A DNA stretch of 64,000 nt, taken from assembly GCF_002846575.1 (NCBI RefSeq), contig NZ_PJND01000009.1, forward strand, positions 62,001-126,000, in the 5' to 3' direction. Source of the DNA: Flavobacterium lindanitolerans. GTDB lineage: Bacteria > Bacteroidota > Bacteroidia > Flavobacteriales > Flavobacteriaceae. The translations under genes and the position numbers were made by a program. The notes under the pieces are model-generated. The model did not search any database, was not told the origin of the DNA, and saw only the letters and a program-made list of their open reading frames with translations. This document shows, in pieces, positions 27,427-38,321 of the stretch (position 1 is its first letter; each line of letters starts with the position of its first letter).

Positions 27427-29973
27427 TTAATTGGCAGGTTCTTCTGCTTTTTTAATCTGGACTGTCAGTTCCTGAGAAGTTTCATCCAAATCCATAAATA
27501 TGAGGTCACCAGAGTTAATTTTAGAAGTAATGATTTCTTCTGCAAGGGCATCCTCTACATATTTCTGGATAGCTCTTTTTAACGGTCTGGCTCCAAATTG
27601 CTTATCGAAACCTTTGTCTGCGATAAAAGCTTTTGCCTTTTCAGACAATTCCAGATTATAGCCCAATTCGGCAATTCTGGCGTATAGTTTTTTCAATTCG
27701 ATTTCAATAATCTGGTCGATATGTTCTTTTTCAAGAGCATTGAATACGATCACATCATCGATTCTGTTCAAAAACTCTGGCGCAAAAGCTTTTTTCAGCG
27801 CATTTTCAATAACGCTCTTAGCATTTTCATCGGCTTGTGATACTTTAGCTGCTGTTCCAAAACCAACGCCTTGTCCGAAATCTTTCAATTGACGGGCTCC
27901 AACATTAGACGTCATGATAATGATTGTGTTTTTAAAATCAATCTTGCGTCCTAAACTATCTGTCAGGAATCCGTCGTCCAGAACCTGAAGCATCATGTTG
28001 AAAACGTCAGGATGGGCTTTTTCAATCTCGTCTAAAAGTACAACACAGTATGGTTTTCTACGAACTTTTTCAGTTAATTGTCCTCCTTCTTCATATCCTA
28101 CATATCCCGGAGGCGCTCCAACCAATCTTGAAATCGCAAATTTTTCCATGTATTCGCTCATATCAATACGGACCAATGCATCTTCAGAATCGAATAATTC
28201 TTTGGCGATAACTTTAGCCAATTGGGTTTTTCCAACACCCGTCTGTCCTAAGAAAATAAAGGAACCAATCGGACGATTCGGATCTTTTAATCCGGCACGG
28301 TTTCTTTGGATAGATCGGGCAATTTTCAAAACAGCTTCTTTCTGCCCAATTACTTTATTTTCAATTAGTTCAGGAAGTTTAGCTAATTTATTGCTTTCAG
28401 TTTGTGCAATACGGTTTACAGGAATTCCTGACATCATAGAAACCACATCGGCAACATTGTCTTCTGTTACCTGAATACGGTTATTTTTAGAATCCTCTTC
28501 CCATTGTTCCTGAGCTATTGCCAAATCTTTTTCAATACGTTTTTCGTCATCGCGAAGCTTTGCAGCCTCTTCATACTTTTGCTTTTTGACAACCGTATTT
28601 TTAAGCTCTCTGACTTCTTCCAATTGACGTTCTAAATCCAAAATCTGTTTTGGAACATCAATGTTGGTAATGTGAACACGTGAACCTGCTTCATCCAAAG
28701 CATCAATGGCTTTGTCCGGAAGGAAGCGCTCAGACATGTATCTGTCTGTTAACTTTACGCAAGCTTCAATGGCTTCAGGCGTATAAGTCACATTATGGTG
28801 ATCTTCGTATTTGTTTTTTATATTGTTCAGAATCGTAATTGTTTCCGCTACAGAAGTAGGTTCTACAATCACTTTCTGGAAACGTCTTTCCAAAGCACCG
28901 TCTTTTTCTATGTATTGGCGGTATTCATCAAGCGTTGTTGCTCCAATACATTGGATTTCACCTCTGGCTAAAGCCGGCTTAAACATATTCGATGCATCAA
29001 GCGAGCCCGTAGCTCCGCCGGCACCAACGATAGTATGGATTTCATCTATAAACAGAATTATATCGTCGTTCTTTTCCAGTTCGTTCATCACGGCTTTCAT
29101 ACGTTCTTCAAACTGCCCGCGATACTTGGTTCCGGCAACTAAACTGGCCAGATCAAGTGTCACTACACGTTTGTTGAATAAAATACGTGAAACTTTCTTT
29201 TGGATAATTCTTAAGGCAAGTCCTTCAGCAATAGCCGATTTACCTACACCTGGTTCTCCAATCAAAAGAGGGTTGTTCTTTTTTCTTCGGCTTAAAATCT
29301 GTGAAACGCGCTCAATTTCTTTTTCGCGTCCAACAACAGGGTCCAATTTGCCTTCTTCAGCCATTTCTGTCAAATCACGTCCAAAGTTGTCTAAAACCGG
29401 AGTTTTTGATTTCTTATTGGACTTACTGGCCGGCGTATTAAAAGCACCTTCTTTTAAACTGTCATCTTGTCCTGAATCATCATTGTAAGATTCATTTTTT
29501 GGCAAGTCATTCAAAAATTCTTCTTCGCTGTTTGGTGTCATATTCAAATATTGTTCTTTAGCTGAATCATAATCAATCTTCATCTTATTCAACAGCTTGG
29601 TTGTGGGATCATTTTCGTTTCTCAAAATACACAATAATAAGTGTGCAGTACTAATGGAAGGGCTCTGAAAAACTTTAGCTTCAAGATACGTCGTTTTTAG
29701 TGCTCTTTCGGCCTGACGCGTCAAATGAAGGTTTTTCTTTTCATTGCTTGCTTCAACATTAGGATTTGCTGGGCTTAATATTTCGACTTTTCTGCGCAAA
29801 TGCTCTAAATCTATAGACAGATTGTTAAGTATATTTATTGCTTTACCGTTTCCATCTCTTAATATGCCCAACATTAGATGTTCCGTTCCAATAAAGTCAT
29901 GGCCCAAACGGAGCGCCTCTTCTTTACTGTAAGTGATTACATCTTTTACTCTAGGTGAAAAATTATCATCCAT
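27427..29973 (-). CDS. clpC: ATP-dependent Clp protease ATP-binding subunit ClpC
   Basis: An 848-residue AAA+ unfoldase that feeds proteins to ClpP. Two N-terminal ClpN repeats (about 1-140) and a linker precede AAA domain 1 (Walker A GEPGVGKS, about 200-400), a UVR-like coiled middle region (KYEEAAKLRDDEKRIEKD), and AAA domain 2 (Walker A GQTGVGKT). ClpC is favoured over ClpB because the middle region is short and a UVR motif is present. It is divergent from gyrA with 259 bp between, where promoters for both must lie. I found no exact TAnnTTTG for either; TATATTGG near 30187 is one mismatch off, for gyrA. Confidence 0.94.
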   Translation of the reverse strand: MDDNFSPRVKDVITYSKEEALRLGHDFIGTEHLMLGILRDGNGKAINILNNLSIDLEHLRRKVEILSPANPNVEASNEKKNLHLTRQAERALKTTYLEAKVFQSPSISTAHLLLCILRNENDPTTKLLNKMKIDYDSAKEQYLNMTPNSEEEFLNDLPKNESYNDDSGQDDSLKEGAFNTPASKSNKKSKTPVLDNFGRDLTEMAEEGKLDPVVGREKEIERVSQILSRRKKNNPLLIGEPGVGKSAIAEGLALRIIQKKVSRILFNKRVVTLDLASLVAGTKYRGQFEERMKAVMNELEKNDDIILFIDEIHTIVGAGGATGSLDASNMFKPALARGEIQCIGATTLDEYRQYIEKDGALERRFQKVIVEPTSVAETITILNNIKNKYEDHHNVTYTPEAIEACVKLTDRYMSERFLPDKAIDALDEAGSRVHITNIDVPKQILDLERQLEEVRELKNTVVKKQKYEEAAKLRDDEKRIEKDLAIAQEQWEEDSKNNRIQVTEDNVADVVSMMSGIPVNRIAQTESNKLAKLPELIENKVIGQKEAVLKIARSIQRNRAGLKDPNRPIGSFIFLGQTGVGKTQLAKVIAKELFDSEDALVRIDMSEYMEKFAISRLVGAPPGYVGYEEGGQLTEKVRRKPYCVVLLDEIEKAHPDVFNMMLQVLDDGFLTDSLGRKIDFKNTIIIMTSNVGARQLKDFGQGVGFGTAAKVSQADENAKSVIENALKKAFAPEFLNRIDDVIVFNALEKEHIDQIIEIELKKLYARIAELGYNLELSEKAKAFIADKGFDKQFGARPLKRAIQKYVEDALAEEIITSKINSGDLIFMDLDETSQELTVQIKKAEEPAN

Positions 29974-30232
29974 AATATAAAATATTGGTCTTGTAAATTT
30001 AATGAATTAGTTGAGTAAATACAAAAATCATACCCTGACATAAGTACTGACAGCTAAGTGACAAAAAAATACCCGAAAATAAAAATATGTCAAAAATTAT
30101 TTATCAACTATGGAGGGGCTTTTTTATGTTGATAAATCCCTGAAATTAGTGATAAAAAATGCACTGAAAATGTTACGAATTACGTATATTGGCACGTTTT
30201 GAAACGAATTTAATTTTTTAATATAAATACTT

Positions 30233-32767
30233 ATGGCTGAAGGAGAAAAGTTAATTCCTATTAACATAGAAGACGAAATGAAATCCTCTTACATCGATTA
30301 TTCGATGTCTGTAATAGTTTCCAGAGCGCTTCCTGATGTTAGAGATGGTTTGAAACCCGTACATAGAAGAGTACTTTATGGTATGTACGAATTAGGAGTT
30401 TTTTCAAATAGAGCACACAAAAAATCTGCAAGAATTGTCGGTGAAGTTTTAGGTAAATACCACCCACACGGTGATACATCTGTATATGACGCGATGGTTC
30501 GTATGGCCCAGGAATGGAGCTTACGTTATTTATTAGTAGACGGTCAGGGTAACTTTGGTTCCGTTGATGGTGATAGCCCGGCAGCCATGCGTTATACTGA
30601 AGCCAGAATGCGTAAGATCGCAGAGGAAATAATGGCAGATATTGACAAAGAGACAGTCGATTTCCAATTGAACTTTGACGACACCCTGGAAGAACCTAAG
30701 GTAATGCCTACAAAAGTTCCTACCTTATTAATAAACGGTGCTTCGGGTATTGCTGTTGGTATGGCTACCAATATGGCGCCTCACAACTTAAGTGAAGTTG
30801 TTGACGGTACGTTGGCATACATCGATAATAACGATATAGAAATTGACGAACTGATGCACCATATCAAAGCTCCTGATTTTCCAACCGGGGGAACTATTTA
30901 TGGATATGAAGGCGTTCGTGAAGCATTCAAAACGGGAAGAGGAAGAATTGTAATGCGTGCCAAAGTTAATTTCGAAGAAGTTGACGGAAGAGAATGCATT
31001 GTGGTTACTGAAATTCCATACCAGGTTAATAAGGCTGACATGATTAAGAAAACAGCCGACCTGGTAAATGAGAAAAAAATTGACGGTATCTCAAACATTC
31101 GTGACGAATCGGACAGAAACGGAATGCGTATCGTATACATATTAAGACGTGACGCCGTTCCTAATGTCGTTTTGAATACCTTATATAAGTATACACAACT
31201 ACAATCGTCTTTCAGCGTAAATAATATTGCGTTGGTTAATGGCAGACCTCAGTTGTTGAACCTAAAAGACCTGATTCACCATTTCGTGGAGCACCGTCAT
31301 GAAGTGGTAACCCGCAGGGCGCAATATGAATTGCGTAAAGCAGAAGAAAGAGCCCATATTTTAGAAGGATTAATTATCGCTTCTGATAATATTGACGAAG
31401 TAATCCAATTAATCCGTTCCTCAAGCAATACTGATGAAGCAAGAGAAAAATTGATTGCAAGATTCAACCTTTCTGAAATCCAGGCAAAAGCAATCGTCGA
31501 AATGCGTTTGAGACAATTGACAGGTCTGGAGCAGGATAAATTGCGTGCGGAATATGAAGAAATCATGAAATTGATTGCCCACTTGAAAGAATTATTGGCA
31601 AGCAAAGAAATGAGAATGGCTCTAATCAAGGAAGAACTGACTGAAATTAAGGATAAATATGGCGACGAACGTCGTTCAACTATCGAATATTCAGGCGGTG
31701 ATGTGAGTATTGAAGATTTAATTGCAGACGAAAATGTAGTAATTACAATTTCTCATGCAGGATATATCAAGAGAACGAATCTTTCAGAATACAAAACCCA
31801 AAACAGGGGTGGAGTAGGACAAAAAGGAGTGGCAACTAGAGATCAGGACTTCCTGGAGCACCTTTTCGTGGCTACCAACCACCAGTATATGATGTTCTTT
31901 ACTCAAAAAGGAAAATGTTTCTGGATGAGAGTATATGAAATTCCTGAAGGAACAAAAACGTCAAAAGGAAGAGCAATCCAAAATCTTATCAATATTGAGA
32001 ATGACGATAAAGTCAAAGCATTTATCTGTACTCAGGATTTGAAAAATCAGGACTATATAAATTCTCATTATGTAATTATGGCTACCAAGCAAGGTCAGGT
32101 TAAAAAGACATTGCTGGAGCAATATTCCCGTCCTAGAGTTAACGGTATTGCCGCAATTACTATTAAGGAAGACGATGAACTACTGGAAGCAAAACTGACA
32201 AACGGTGAAAGCCAGATTCTTATTGCTGTGAAATCCGGTAAATTGGTACGTTTTGAAGAAAACAAAACACGTCCGATGGGAAGAAGTGCTTCCGGTGTTC
32301 GAGGTATTACCTTAGGGCATGAGAAAGATGAAGTAATTGGCATGGTATCTGTAAACGATATGGAAAGTGAAATCCTGGTAGTTTCTGAAAACGGTTATGG
32401 AAAACGTTCTTCACTTGAAGATTACCGAATCACGAACAGAGGAGGTAAGGGTGTGAAAACACTAAACATTACTGACAAAACAGGAGAGCTGATTTCTATC
32501 AATAACGTTACCGATGCAGATGACTTAATGATTATCAACAAATCCGGATTAACAATCCGTATGGAAGTATCTGACCTTCGTGTTATGGGTAGAGCGACTC
32601 AGGGAGTAAGGCTTATCAATATTAAAGGTAATGACTCTATTGCAGCCGTAACAAAAGTAATCCGTGAAGAACAGGTTATTGATGAAACTGAAGGAGATGG
32701 TGAAAATACTGCTTTAGAAGCATCAACCAATGATGATGTAACCGAAGTAGAAAATACCGAAGAATAA
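30233..32767 (+). CDS. gyrA: DNA gyrase subunit A
   Basis: Forms the type II topoisomerase that adds negative supercoils, with GyrB (not in this window). The 844-residue protein has the catalytic Tyr121 in [10 protein letters not shown] and C-terminal beta-pinwheel blades with GyrA boxes ([10 protein letters not shown]). The quinolone region reads [11 protein letters not shown]: residue Thr82 equals Ser83 of E. coli, and Asp86 equals Asp87. Thr here still has the hydroxyl used for the magnesium-water bridge, and sensitivity cannot be predicted. It is followed after 31 bp by a TPR gene. Confidence 0.97.
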   Translation: MAEGEKLIPINIEDEMKSSYIDYSMSVIVSRALPDVRDGLKPVHRRVLYGMYELGVFSNRAHKKSARIVGEVLGKYHPHGDTSVYDAMVRMAQEWSLRYLLVDGQGNFGSVDGDSPAAMRYTEARMRKIAEEIMADIDKETVDFQLNFDDTLEEPKVMPTKVPTLLINGASGIAVGMATNMAPHNLSEVVDGTLAYIDNNDIEIDELMHHIKAPDFPTGGTIYGYEGVREAFKTGRGRIVMRAKVNFEEVDGRECIVVTEIPYQVNKADMIKKTADLVNEKKIDGISNIRDESDRNGMRIVYILRRDAVPNVVLNTLYKYTQLQSSFSVNNIALVNGRPQLLNLKDLIHHFVEHRHEVVTRRAQYELRKAEERAHILEGLIIASDNIDEVIQLIRSSSNTDEAREKLIARFNLSEIQAKAIVEMRLRQLTGLEQDKLRAEYEEIMKLIAHLKELLASKEMRMALIKEELTEIKDKYGDERRSTIEYSGGDVSIEDLIADENVVITISHAGYIKRTNLSEYKTQNRGGVGQKGVATRDQDFLEHLFVATNHQYMMFFTQKGKCFWMRVYEIPEGTKTSKGRAIQNLINIENDDKVKAFICTQDLKNQDYINSHYVIMATKQGQVKKTLLEQYSRPRVNGIAAITIKEDDELLEAKLTNGESQILIAVKSGKLVRFEENKTRPMGRSASGVRGITLGHEKDEVIGMVSVNDMESEILVVSENGYGKRSSLEDYRITNRGGKGVKTLNITDKTGELISINNVTDADDLMIINKSGLTIRMEVSDLRVMGRATQGVRLINIKGNDSIAAVTKVIREEQVIDETEGDGENTALEASTNDDVTEVENTEE

Positions 32768-32798
32768 TACAACTACTATATAACCAAAATTAAAAATT

Positions 32799-34136
32799 AT
32801 GAAAAGTAAATATTTATTATTGGCGTCAGCTTTTCTGGTTTCGGGTTTGACATTTGCCCAGAAAGATGAGCTAAAGACGTTAAAGAAAATTTATGACAAA
32901 GATGAAATTAAGGCAAAAGACCTTACGGAGTATAAAGCTGCCATTGAAAAGTCTGAACCATTGCTGGCAAATGCATCTGAATCTGATAAAATTTATTTAG
33001 GCTTTTACAAATCGCTAGTGCCATTTATTGAAGCACAAGAAGCAGCTAGCCGCCCTGAGAACAGAGCAAATCCACAAGCTGCCTTGATGAAAATATTTAA
33101 TGCAAATAACATTTTTCAATTAGCTGACAATACAAGTAAGGTTATTGAATTTGAAAAAACGTCTGGAAAACAAGTCCTGACTAAAAGCATCAATGAGGAT
33201 ATTGCTGACATGAAACCTATGCTGTTAAATTATGCAGTTAATTTGGGTAAGCAAAAAAATTATAAAGATGCAACAACTGTATTGTACAGTCTTTATCTTC
33301 TTGACAAAACGGATCTGGAAAAACTTTATTACGCAGGAAATTATGCTGTCAATGACAAAGATTATGATAAAGCGTTGACCTACTATAATGAACTTATAAA
33401 GCAAAATTATTCTGGTGAAAGATCAGAATATATGGCAACGAGTAAACTTAGTGGAGAAGAGGTGACATTTGCTTCGTTGGCTGACAGAGAAAAAGCAGTT
33501 AAAATGGGGACTCACGAGAAACCAAGAACTGAGCAAATTAAATCAAAAAGAGGTGAAATTTACAGAAATGTGGCCTTGATTTATAACAGTAAAGGTGATG
33601 TTGCAGCTGCAACTAAAGCTGTAGCTGAGGCAAGAGCCGCTAATCCTGACGATCTTACTTTAGCCATGACACAGGCAGATTTGTTTATGAAGAGTAATAA
33701 TATAGAAGGTTATAAGCAGGTCATTGCTCAGGTTATCTCCAAAAGTCCAAATGATCCGAACCTGTTTTACAATTTAGGAGTACTTGCAGCTCAGGCAAAT
33801 GAAAATGTTGAAGCTGAAAAGTATTATAAAAAGGCAATTGAAATTGATCCTAATTATATCAACGCCTACCTAAACCTTTCTGTTTTGAAATTAAACGGAG
33901 ATACTGCAATCGTTGATGAAATGAATAAACTAGGTACTTCTGCAAAAGATAATAAAAGATATGATGAATTAAAGGTGAAAAGAGAAGCTATTTTTAAAAG
34001 CACTTTGCCATATCTTGAAAAAGCGAATAAATTAGATCCTAAAAATGAGGACGTATACAGAACATTATTAAACGTATACAATTATCTTGAAATGACTTCT
34101 GAAGCTAAAGCTTTAAAGGCATCATTTAATGGTTAA
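32799..34136 (+). CDS. Secreted tetratricopeptide-repeat protein
   Basis: A 445-residue protein with a signal peptide (1-20, cut after TFA-Q) and TPR units in the region about 150-380 (for example DPNLFYNLGVLAAQANENVE). It is probably in the periplasm or on a membrane surface. TPR genes directly after gyrA are found in other Flavobacteria. No enzymatic motif is present. It shares the gyrA transcript or has a promoter in the 31-bp gap. Confidence 0.8.
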   Translation: MKSKYLLLASAFLVSGLTFAQKDELKTLKKIYDKDEIKAKDLTEYKAAIEKSEPLLANASESDKIYLGFYKSLVPFIEAQEAASRPENRANPQAALMKIFNANNIFQLADNTSKVIEFEKTSGKQVLTKSINEDIADMKPMLLNYAVNLGKQKNYKDATTVLYSLYLLDKTDLEKLYYAGNYAVNDKDYDKALTYYNELIKQNYSGERSEYMATSKLSGEEVTFASLADREKAVKMGTHEKPRTEQIKSKRGEIYRNVALIYNSKGDVAAATKAVAEARAANPDDLTLAMTQADLFMKSNNIEGYKQVIAQVISKSPNDPNLFYNLGVLAAQANENVEAEKYYKKAIEIDPNYINAYLNLSVLKLNGDTAIVDEMNKLGTSAKDNKRYDELKVKREAIFKSTLPYLEKANKLDPKNEDVYRTLLNVYNYLEMTSEAKALKASFNG

Positions 34137-34157
34137 TTATAGGTTCGTTTAAAAGAC

Positions 34158-34191
34158 AAAAAAACCGAAGATAAAAATCTTCGGTTTTTTT
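34158..34191. terminator. Bidirectional terminator between TPR and NlpC/P60 genes
   Basis: A perfect 15-bp stem around a 4-nt AAAA loop, with seven-base A and T runs. It serves the plus-strand TPR gene and the minus-strand NlpC/P60 gene, whose stop lies inside the right arm. Confidence 0.92.
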
Positions 34192-34951
34192 ATATTATTT
34201 TCTTAATAACTCTTAGCTTGTGCGTATGTCTGTTAGTCTCAGCATTATATATGCCCAGGTGATCTAATCTGTCAATTCTGACTTTTCCACTGGCATGTAT
34301 AATATAATTGTCATCCATAATAAGTCCGACATGTATTATTTTACCTTCTTCATTGTCAAAAAAGGCCAAATCTCCCGGTTCACTTTCTTCAATAAAACTT
34401 AGCGCTTCACCTTGGGTTGCCTGTTGTGAGGCATCTCTCATCAATTTATAGCCGTTAAGTTTATATACCATTTGGGTTAAACCGGAACAGTCAATACCAA
34501 AAGGAGTCTTTCCGCCCCACAAATACGGAGCATTCAAATACATAAATGCGGTATTTATCAAATTGGATTTTGGTTTTATGCCACTGATTTTCATTCCTTC
34601 AAAATCCAGATTCGTTTTATTAATTGCCGGATTACTAAGAAAAGAAAGTGATGCACCTAAAGGAATAGGCATTAGTAAATTATTTGGAGAATTTACATAT
34701 TCAATCAAATCCGCATTGAGGATTATCGCCTCATTACACAGCTGATTGTAATCCGTTTCAGAAATAGCCTGGAATTGTTTTTCATCTACCCAGCCCTCAT
34801 AACCATCAAAATGCAATTGAATTTTTGACCATTGCTTATTTTGCTCTAAAATCTTAAAATGCTCACCAAAAAGTACTTGTGATACAATTTCGCTACGGTC
34901 GCTAGGTTCAAATCTTAAAGGTATTATGGCTAGATTACAAATTCCAAACAT
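34190..34951 (-). CDS. NlpC/P60 peptidoglycan endopeptidase with SH3 domain
   Basis: A 253-residue enzyme. Residues about 1-60 form a bacterial SH3 domain (YEGWVDEKQF), and the C-terminal part is an NlpC/P60 papain-like domain with the catalytic Cys155 in GIDCSGLTQ, His207 in IIHVGLIM and His219. Family members cut the gamma-D-Glu to meso-DAP bond in peptidoglycan stem peptides. No signal peptide is visible at the annotated start, so it may act on recycled muropeptides inside the cell, as seen for some relatives. Confidence 0.88.
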   Translation of the reverse strand: MFGICNLAIIPLRFEPSDRSEIVSQVLFGEHFKILEQNKQWSKIQLHFDGYEGWVDEKQFQAISETDYNQLCNEAIILNADLIEYVNSPNNLLMPIPLGASLSFLSNPAINKTNLDFEGMKISGIKPKSNLINTAFMYLNAPYLWGGKTPFGIDCSGLTQMVYKLNGYKLMRDASQQATQGEALSFIEESEPGDLAFFDNEEGKIIHVGLIMDDNYIIHASGKVRIDRLDHLGIYNAETNRHTHKLRVIKKII

Positions 34952-35051
34952 TGAGGGTTTGCTTTAAATTAAATGATGAATTTCGGATTTTAAAGATACA
35001 AAATCATTTAAATCCAAAATCCATCATTACAGAATATAATTTTATGCTTTG

Positions 35052-36230
35052 TTATGCTCTTTCAATTACAATTGCAGAAGCACCACCACCGCCATTGCAA
35101 ATTGCAGCAGCACCAATTTTAGCATTGTTCTGCTCCAATACATTTAATAATGTGATGATAATTCTGACACCTGAGCATCCAAGCGGGTGACCCAAAGAAA
35201 CAGCACCACCATTCACATTTACCTTATTGTTGTCTAATCCCAGAATTTTAGCATTGGCCAAACCTACTACAGAAAAAGCCTCGTTGAATTCGAAGAAATC
35301 TACATCATTAATAGCTATCCCTGCTTTATCTAATGCCTTTGGCAATGCCTTAGCCGGAGAAGTCGTAAACCATTTTGGTTCCTGTGCTGCATCAGCATAG
35401 CTCTTAATATAAGCAAGTGGTTTTAATCCTAAAGCCTTTGCTTTTTCTTCACTCATCAAAACAACAGCTCCCGCACCATCATTGATAGTAGAAGCATTGG
35501 CTGCAGTTACTGTCCCTTCTTTTGTAAAAGCAGGATTCAGGCTTGGGATTTTATCTAATTTTACGTTAGTGTATTCCTCGTCTTTAGTAACCATAATCGG
35601 GTCACCTTTTCGCTGAGGAACAGCAACAGGAACTACTTCATTATCAAATTTTCCGGCATCCCACGCTTTTGCAGAACGCTCATACGATTGTATAGCAAAC
35701 TGGTCTTGCTCTTCTCTGGAAATTTTATATTCCGTAGCACAAAGATCAGCGCAAACTCCCATAGCATTATTGTCATAAGCATCTGTAAGTCCGTCTTTCT
35801 GCATACCGTCAATCATAGAAGCAGGACCAAATTTATGACCATTTCTCAAATGAAGATAATGTGGAATCATGCTCATATTTTCCATTCCGCCGGCAACGAT
35901 AATTTCTGCATCACCACTGATGATTGACTGAGCACCCATCATAACCGCTTTCATACCGGAAGCACAAACTTTATTTACTGTTGTAGCAATAACGCTATCA
36001 GGTAAACCTGCATACAAAGCCGCCTGACGTGCAGGAGCCTGTCCAACACCAGCCTGAACAACATTACCCATCAATACTTCATCAATAAGCTTTGGATCTA
36101 AATTGATTTTATCTAATGCGCCTTTGATTGCAACAGCTCCTAATTGAGGAGCGCTAACAGTAGAAAGAGCTCCCATAAAACTTCCTATTGGAGTTCTGGC
36201 AGCGGATACAATGACAACTTTTTTATTCAT
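35052..36230 (-). CDS. Acetyl-CoA C-acetyltransferase (thiolase)
   Basis: A 392-residue thiolase. The catalytic Cys89 (VNKVCASG), the His in SLGHPLGCSG and the second Cys in AAICNGGGGAS are all present. The reaction is the reversible condensation of two acetyl-CoA or, with longer acyl-CoA, the last step of beta-oxidation; the sequence does not separate these. It appears to be a single-gene transcript; no fad or phb neighbours are visible. The 209 bp upstream (36231-36439) contain no gene or clear terminator. Confidence 0.92.
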   Translation of the reverse strand: MNKKVVIVSAARTPIGSFMGALSTVSAPQLGAVAIKGALDKINLDPKLIDEVLMGNVVQAGVGQAPARQAALYAGLPDSVIATTVNKVCASGMKAVMMGAQSIISGDAEIIVAGGMENMSMIPHYLHLRNGHKFGPASMIDGMQKDGLTDAYDNNAMGVCADLCATEYKISREEQDQFAIQSYERSAKAWDAGKFDNEVVPVAVPQRKGDPIMVTKDEEYTNVKLDKIPSLNPAFTKEGTVTAANASTINDGAGAVVLMSEEKAKALGLKPLAYIKSYADAAQEPKWFTTSPAKALPKALDKAGIAINDVDFFEFNEAFSVVGLANAKILGLDNNKVNVNGGAVSLGHPLGCSGVRIIITLLNVLEQNNAKIGAAAICNGGGGASAIVIERA

Positions 36231-36439
36231 AATTGTTTAATTCTTTGTTTGTTTTTGCGAATTTAATTCTTTTTCGGAGAAATAGAAACCAGTTTTTGAA
36301 TTAAGTTTAAAATTAACTGCGTTAAAAAAATTAAGTTATTTCAAGTAAAAAGCTTCACACTAATAAATTTTAATTCTCGGTTACAGGATTTAAAATAATT
36401 GAGCTATGATTCCTATTTAATTTTTTTGTTTTATTATAA

Positions 36440-36844
36440 TCAATTCCCATTTTTCTGTTTTTTTCTCAACAGCCCAAAAATTAAAACGATAGAGTAGGCA
36501 AACATTAACCATGAAGCAAAAGTCTTACTATAGGTTTCAGGCATATTAGGAAATAAATTTTCAAAAAACTGTATGCATACCGTATCCAATAGCATACCGG
36601 GTAAAACCATAATGGCTGCAGATTTTATACTTTCAAGATTGTTTAAGTTTAGTTTATTAAAGACTGAAGTTGAAATGAGGCCTAAAGTTGGTATCAGAAT
36701 GACATATAAAACTGCCATTGCTAATGCGTTGTCGACAATAAAAAAATAGTGCCCTGCAACTCTAAATAATACGGTGGCCGATAACCAAACCAAAAATCCA
36801 ACAATAAAACTAATTAGCTTGTAATTTACTTTGTGTGTTTTCAT
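36440..36844 (-). CDS. DUF5367-like membrane protein
   Basis: A 134-residue protein with four predicted helices, the first carrying VGFLVWLSATVLFRV and the second a loop before a LPGMLLDTVCI segment. I place it in DUF5367 with moderate confidence. The ATG at 36844 is used because an exact promoter element (36883-36890) lies inside the longer open frame that starts at 36922. The function is unknown. Confidence 0.6.
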   Translation of the reverse strand: MKTHKVNYKLISFIVGFLVWLSATVLFRVAGHYFFIVDNALAMAVLYVILIPTLGLISTSVFNKLNLNNLESIKSAAIMVLPGMLLDTVCIQFFENLFPNMPETYSKTFASWLMFAYSIVLIFGLLRKKQKNGN

Positions 36845-36882
36845 TCCAAATTTCAATTTTAGATTGTAGGTTTTTTCAAACA

Positions 36883-36890
36883 CAAAGTTA
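36883..36890 (-). promoter_or_regulatory. -7 element fixing the start of the DUF5367-like gene
   Basis: The minus strand reads TAACTTTG, an exact TAnnTTTG match, 39 bp upstream of the chosen start at 36844 and downstream of the tRNA terminator. Confidence 0.6.
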
Positions 36891-36905
36891 CTTATCAGAA
36901 GGGAT

Positions 36906-36943
36906 AAAAACAAAAAAAGCAACTCTTTTGAAGTTGCTTTTTT
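36906..36943 (-). terminator. Terminator after the tRNA cluster
   Basis: On the minus strand, a 12-bp stem AAAAAAGCAACT with a 7-nt loop is followed by a T-rich tail. It begins 2 bp after the tRNA-Arg gene and ends the Ser-Pro-Arg tRNA transcript. Confidence 0.85.
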
Positions 36944-36944
36944 G

Positions 36945-37018
<74 letters not shown>

Positions 37019-37033
37019 ATTATTTCAATACCG

Positions 37034-37108
37034 TCGGGGTGGCAGGATTCGAACCTGCGGCCTCCTGCTCCCAAAGCAGGCGCGATAACCGGGCTACGCT
37101 ACACCCCG
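37034..37108 (-). tRNA. tRNA-Pro (anticodon TGG)
   Basis: A complete cloverleaf on the minus strand. The acceptor arm pairs CGGGGTG with CACCCCG, and the anticodon arm is CCTGC-TTTGGGA-GCAGG. T-loop GTTCGAATC. TGG can read all four proline codons by wobble. It lies 15 bp upstream of tRNA-Arg. Confidence 0.96.
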
Positions 37109-37117
37109 AAAAAAAAG

Positions 37118-37201
37118 CGGAGAGACAGGGACTCGAACCCTGGCGACGATTGCTCGTCGACAGATTAGCAATCTGCTCCGTTACCACTCCGGCACCTCTC
37201 C
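37118..37201 (-). tRNA. tRNA-Ser (anticodon GCT)
   Basis: On the minus strand, the acceptor arm pairs GGAGAGG with TCTCTCC via one G-U pair. The anticodon loop is TTGCTAA, giving GCT, which reads AGC/AGU. A long variable arm (CGACGAGCAATCGTCG) identifies a class II tRNA. It is the first gene of the Ser-Pro-Arg cluster; no promoter could be identified in the 266-bp stretch to its left in the reading sense (37202-37467). Confidence 0.95.
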
Positions 37202-37467
37202 TTAATAAATTCGTAAGAACTTATCCTTTTTTGCGGTTGCAAATGTAGCTTATCATTCTATAAATTACAACTATTTCGTAAGTTTTTTTATCTTTTTTTT
37301 ACATAAAAATTAAAATGTATTAACACTCAGTACAATAGAAAAATATTTTTCAGGTCTGTTTTTCTCAATTTTGCTTCGCCGGTAATGACTTTCTCTTAAC
37401 CGAATATAAATTGAACAGGTATTACTATCTTTATTGCTTATTAAATCTTTTTAAATGTGATTCACAG

Positions 37468-38319
37468 ATGGAGGCCTTACTTATTAATAAACACGAAATC
37501 CTCAAACGTTACAAACCTGTCTCGGTCCAGGCCCATAAGGGAACACAAGGGCATGCGCTAATTATCGGTGGAAGCTATGGAAAAATAGGGTCCATTATCT
37601 TAGCATCAAAAGCAAGTTTAAAATCAGGTTGTGGCTTGGTAACAGCTTTAATTCCAAAATGCGGCTATACCAGCATTCAGACTTCATTTCCGGAAGCAAT
37701 GGTTATTACCGATAAAGAAGAAGCATATATTTCAGAAATAGAATTTGAGATTATTCCCAATGCTATTGCAATAGGCATGGGTATTGGCCAACACGAAACA
37801 ACCCAAAAAGCATTTATAAAATTCCTAAAGAACAACAACAAACCGCTATTGATTGACGCCGATGGAATCAACATACTTTCAAAAAACAAAGAACTGTTTG
37901 ATTTTGTTTCAGAACAGACAATATTGACTCCTCACAGGAAAGAATTGCAAAGACTTATTGGAGATTGGAGTTCTGAGGAAGAGATGATTGAAAAGGCAGC
38001 GAGGTTGACCGAATCAAAAAAATGGATAATTGTCATAAAAGGGGCACCAACACAAATAATCTCGGGCAATGCAATATATACCAACTCAACAGGAAATCAG
38101 GCCTTAGCGACAGCCGGAAGCGGTGATACGCTTTCAGGAATTATAGCAGGTTTATTAGCTCAGGGATATACGCCGGAAGATGCAGCAATACTTGGCGTAT
38201 ATATTCACGGACTAACAGCAGACATTGGCTCAAAATCGCTCGGATACCAAGCTTTTATAGCTTCAGATATTATTGAAAATTTGGGAAAAGCTTTTTTATC
38301 TTTGGACGAAAATTTTTAA
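37468..38319 (+). CDS. nnrD: ADP-dependent NAD(P)H-hydrate dehydratase
   Basis: Repairs hydrated NADH and NADPH by ATP- or ADP-driven dehydration. The 283 residues are the YjeF C-terminal ribokinase-like domain only, with [11 protein letters not shown], the DADGIN motif and the [10 protein letters not shown] phosphate-binding region. The N-terminal epimerase domain of fused homologues (NnrE) is absent. The ATG at 37468 is chosen because the longer frame begins at a TTG (37411) with no family match. A GNAT gene follows after 2 bp. Confidence 0.9.
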   Translation: MEALLINKHEILKRYKPVSVQAHKGTQGHALIIGGSYGKIGSIILASKASLKSGCGLVTALIPKCGYTSIQTSFPEAMVITDKEEAYISEIEFEIIPNAIAIGMGIGQHETTQKAFIKFLKNNNKPLLIDADGINILSKNKELFDFVSEQTILTPHRKELQRLIGDWSSEEEMIEKAARLTESKKWIIVIKGAPTQIISGNAIYTNSTGNQALATAGSGDTLSGIIAGLLAQGYTPEDAAILGVYIHGLTADIGSKSLGYQAFIASDIIENLGKAFLSLDENF

Positions 38320-38321
38320 GA

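Noticed and set aside
28811..29488. A 225-residue open frame antisense to clpC
   Set aside because: It mirrors strongly conserved clpC codons and has no coding signature of its own; long antisense frames over clpC are frequent.
30233..30600. Quinolone-resistance mutation in GyrA (Thr at the Ser83 position)
   Set aside because: Thr keeps the side-chain hydroxyl, and I believe it is a natural residue in Flavobacteria, so resistance is not implied.
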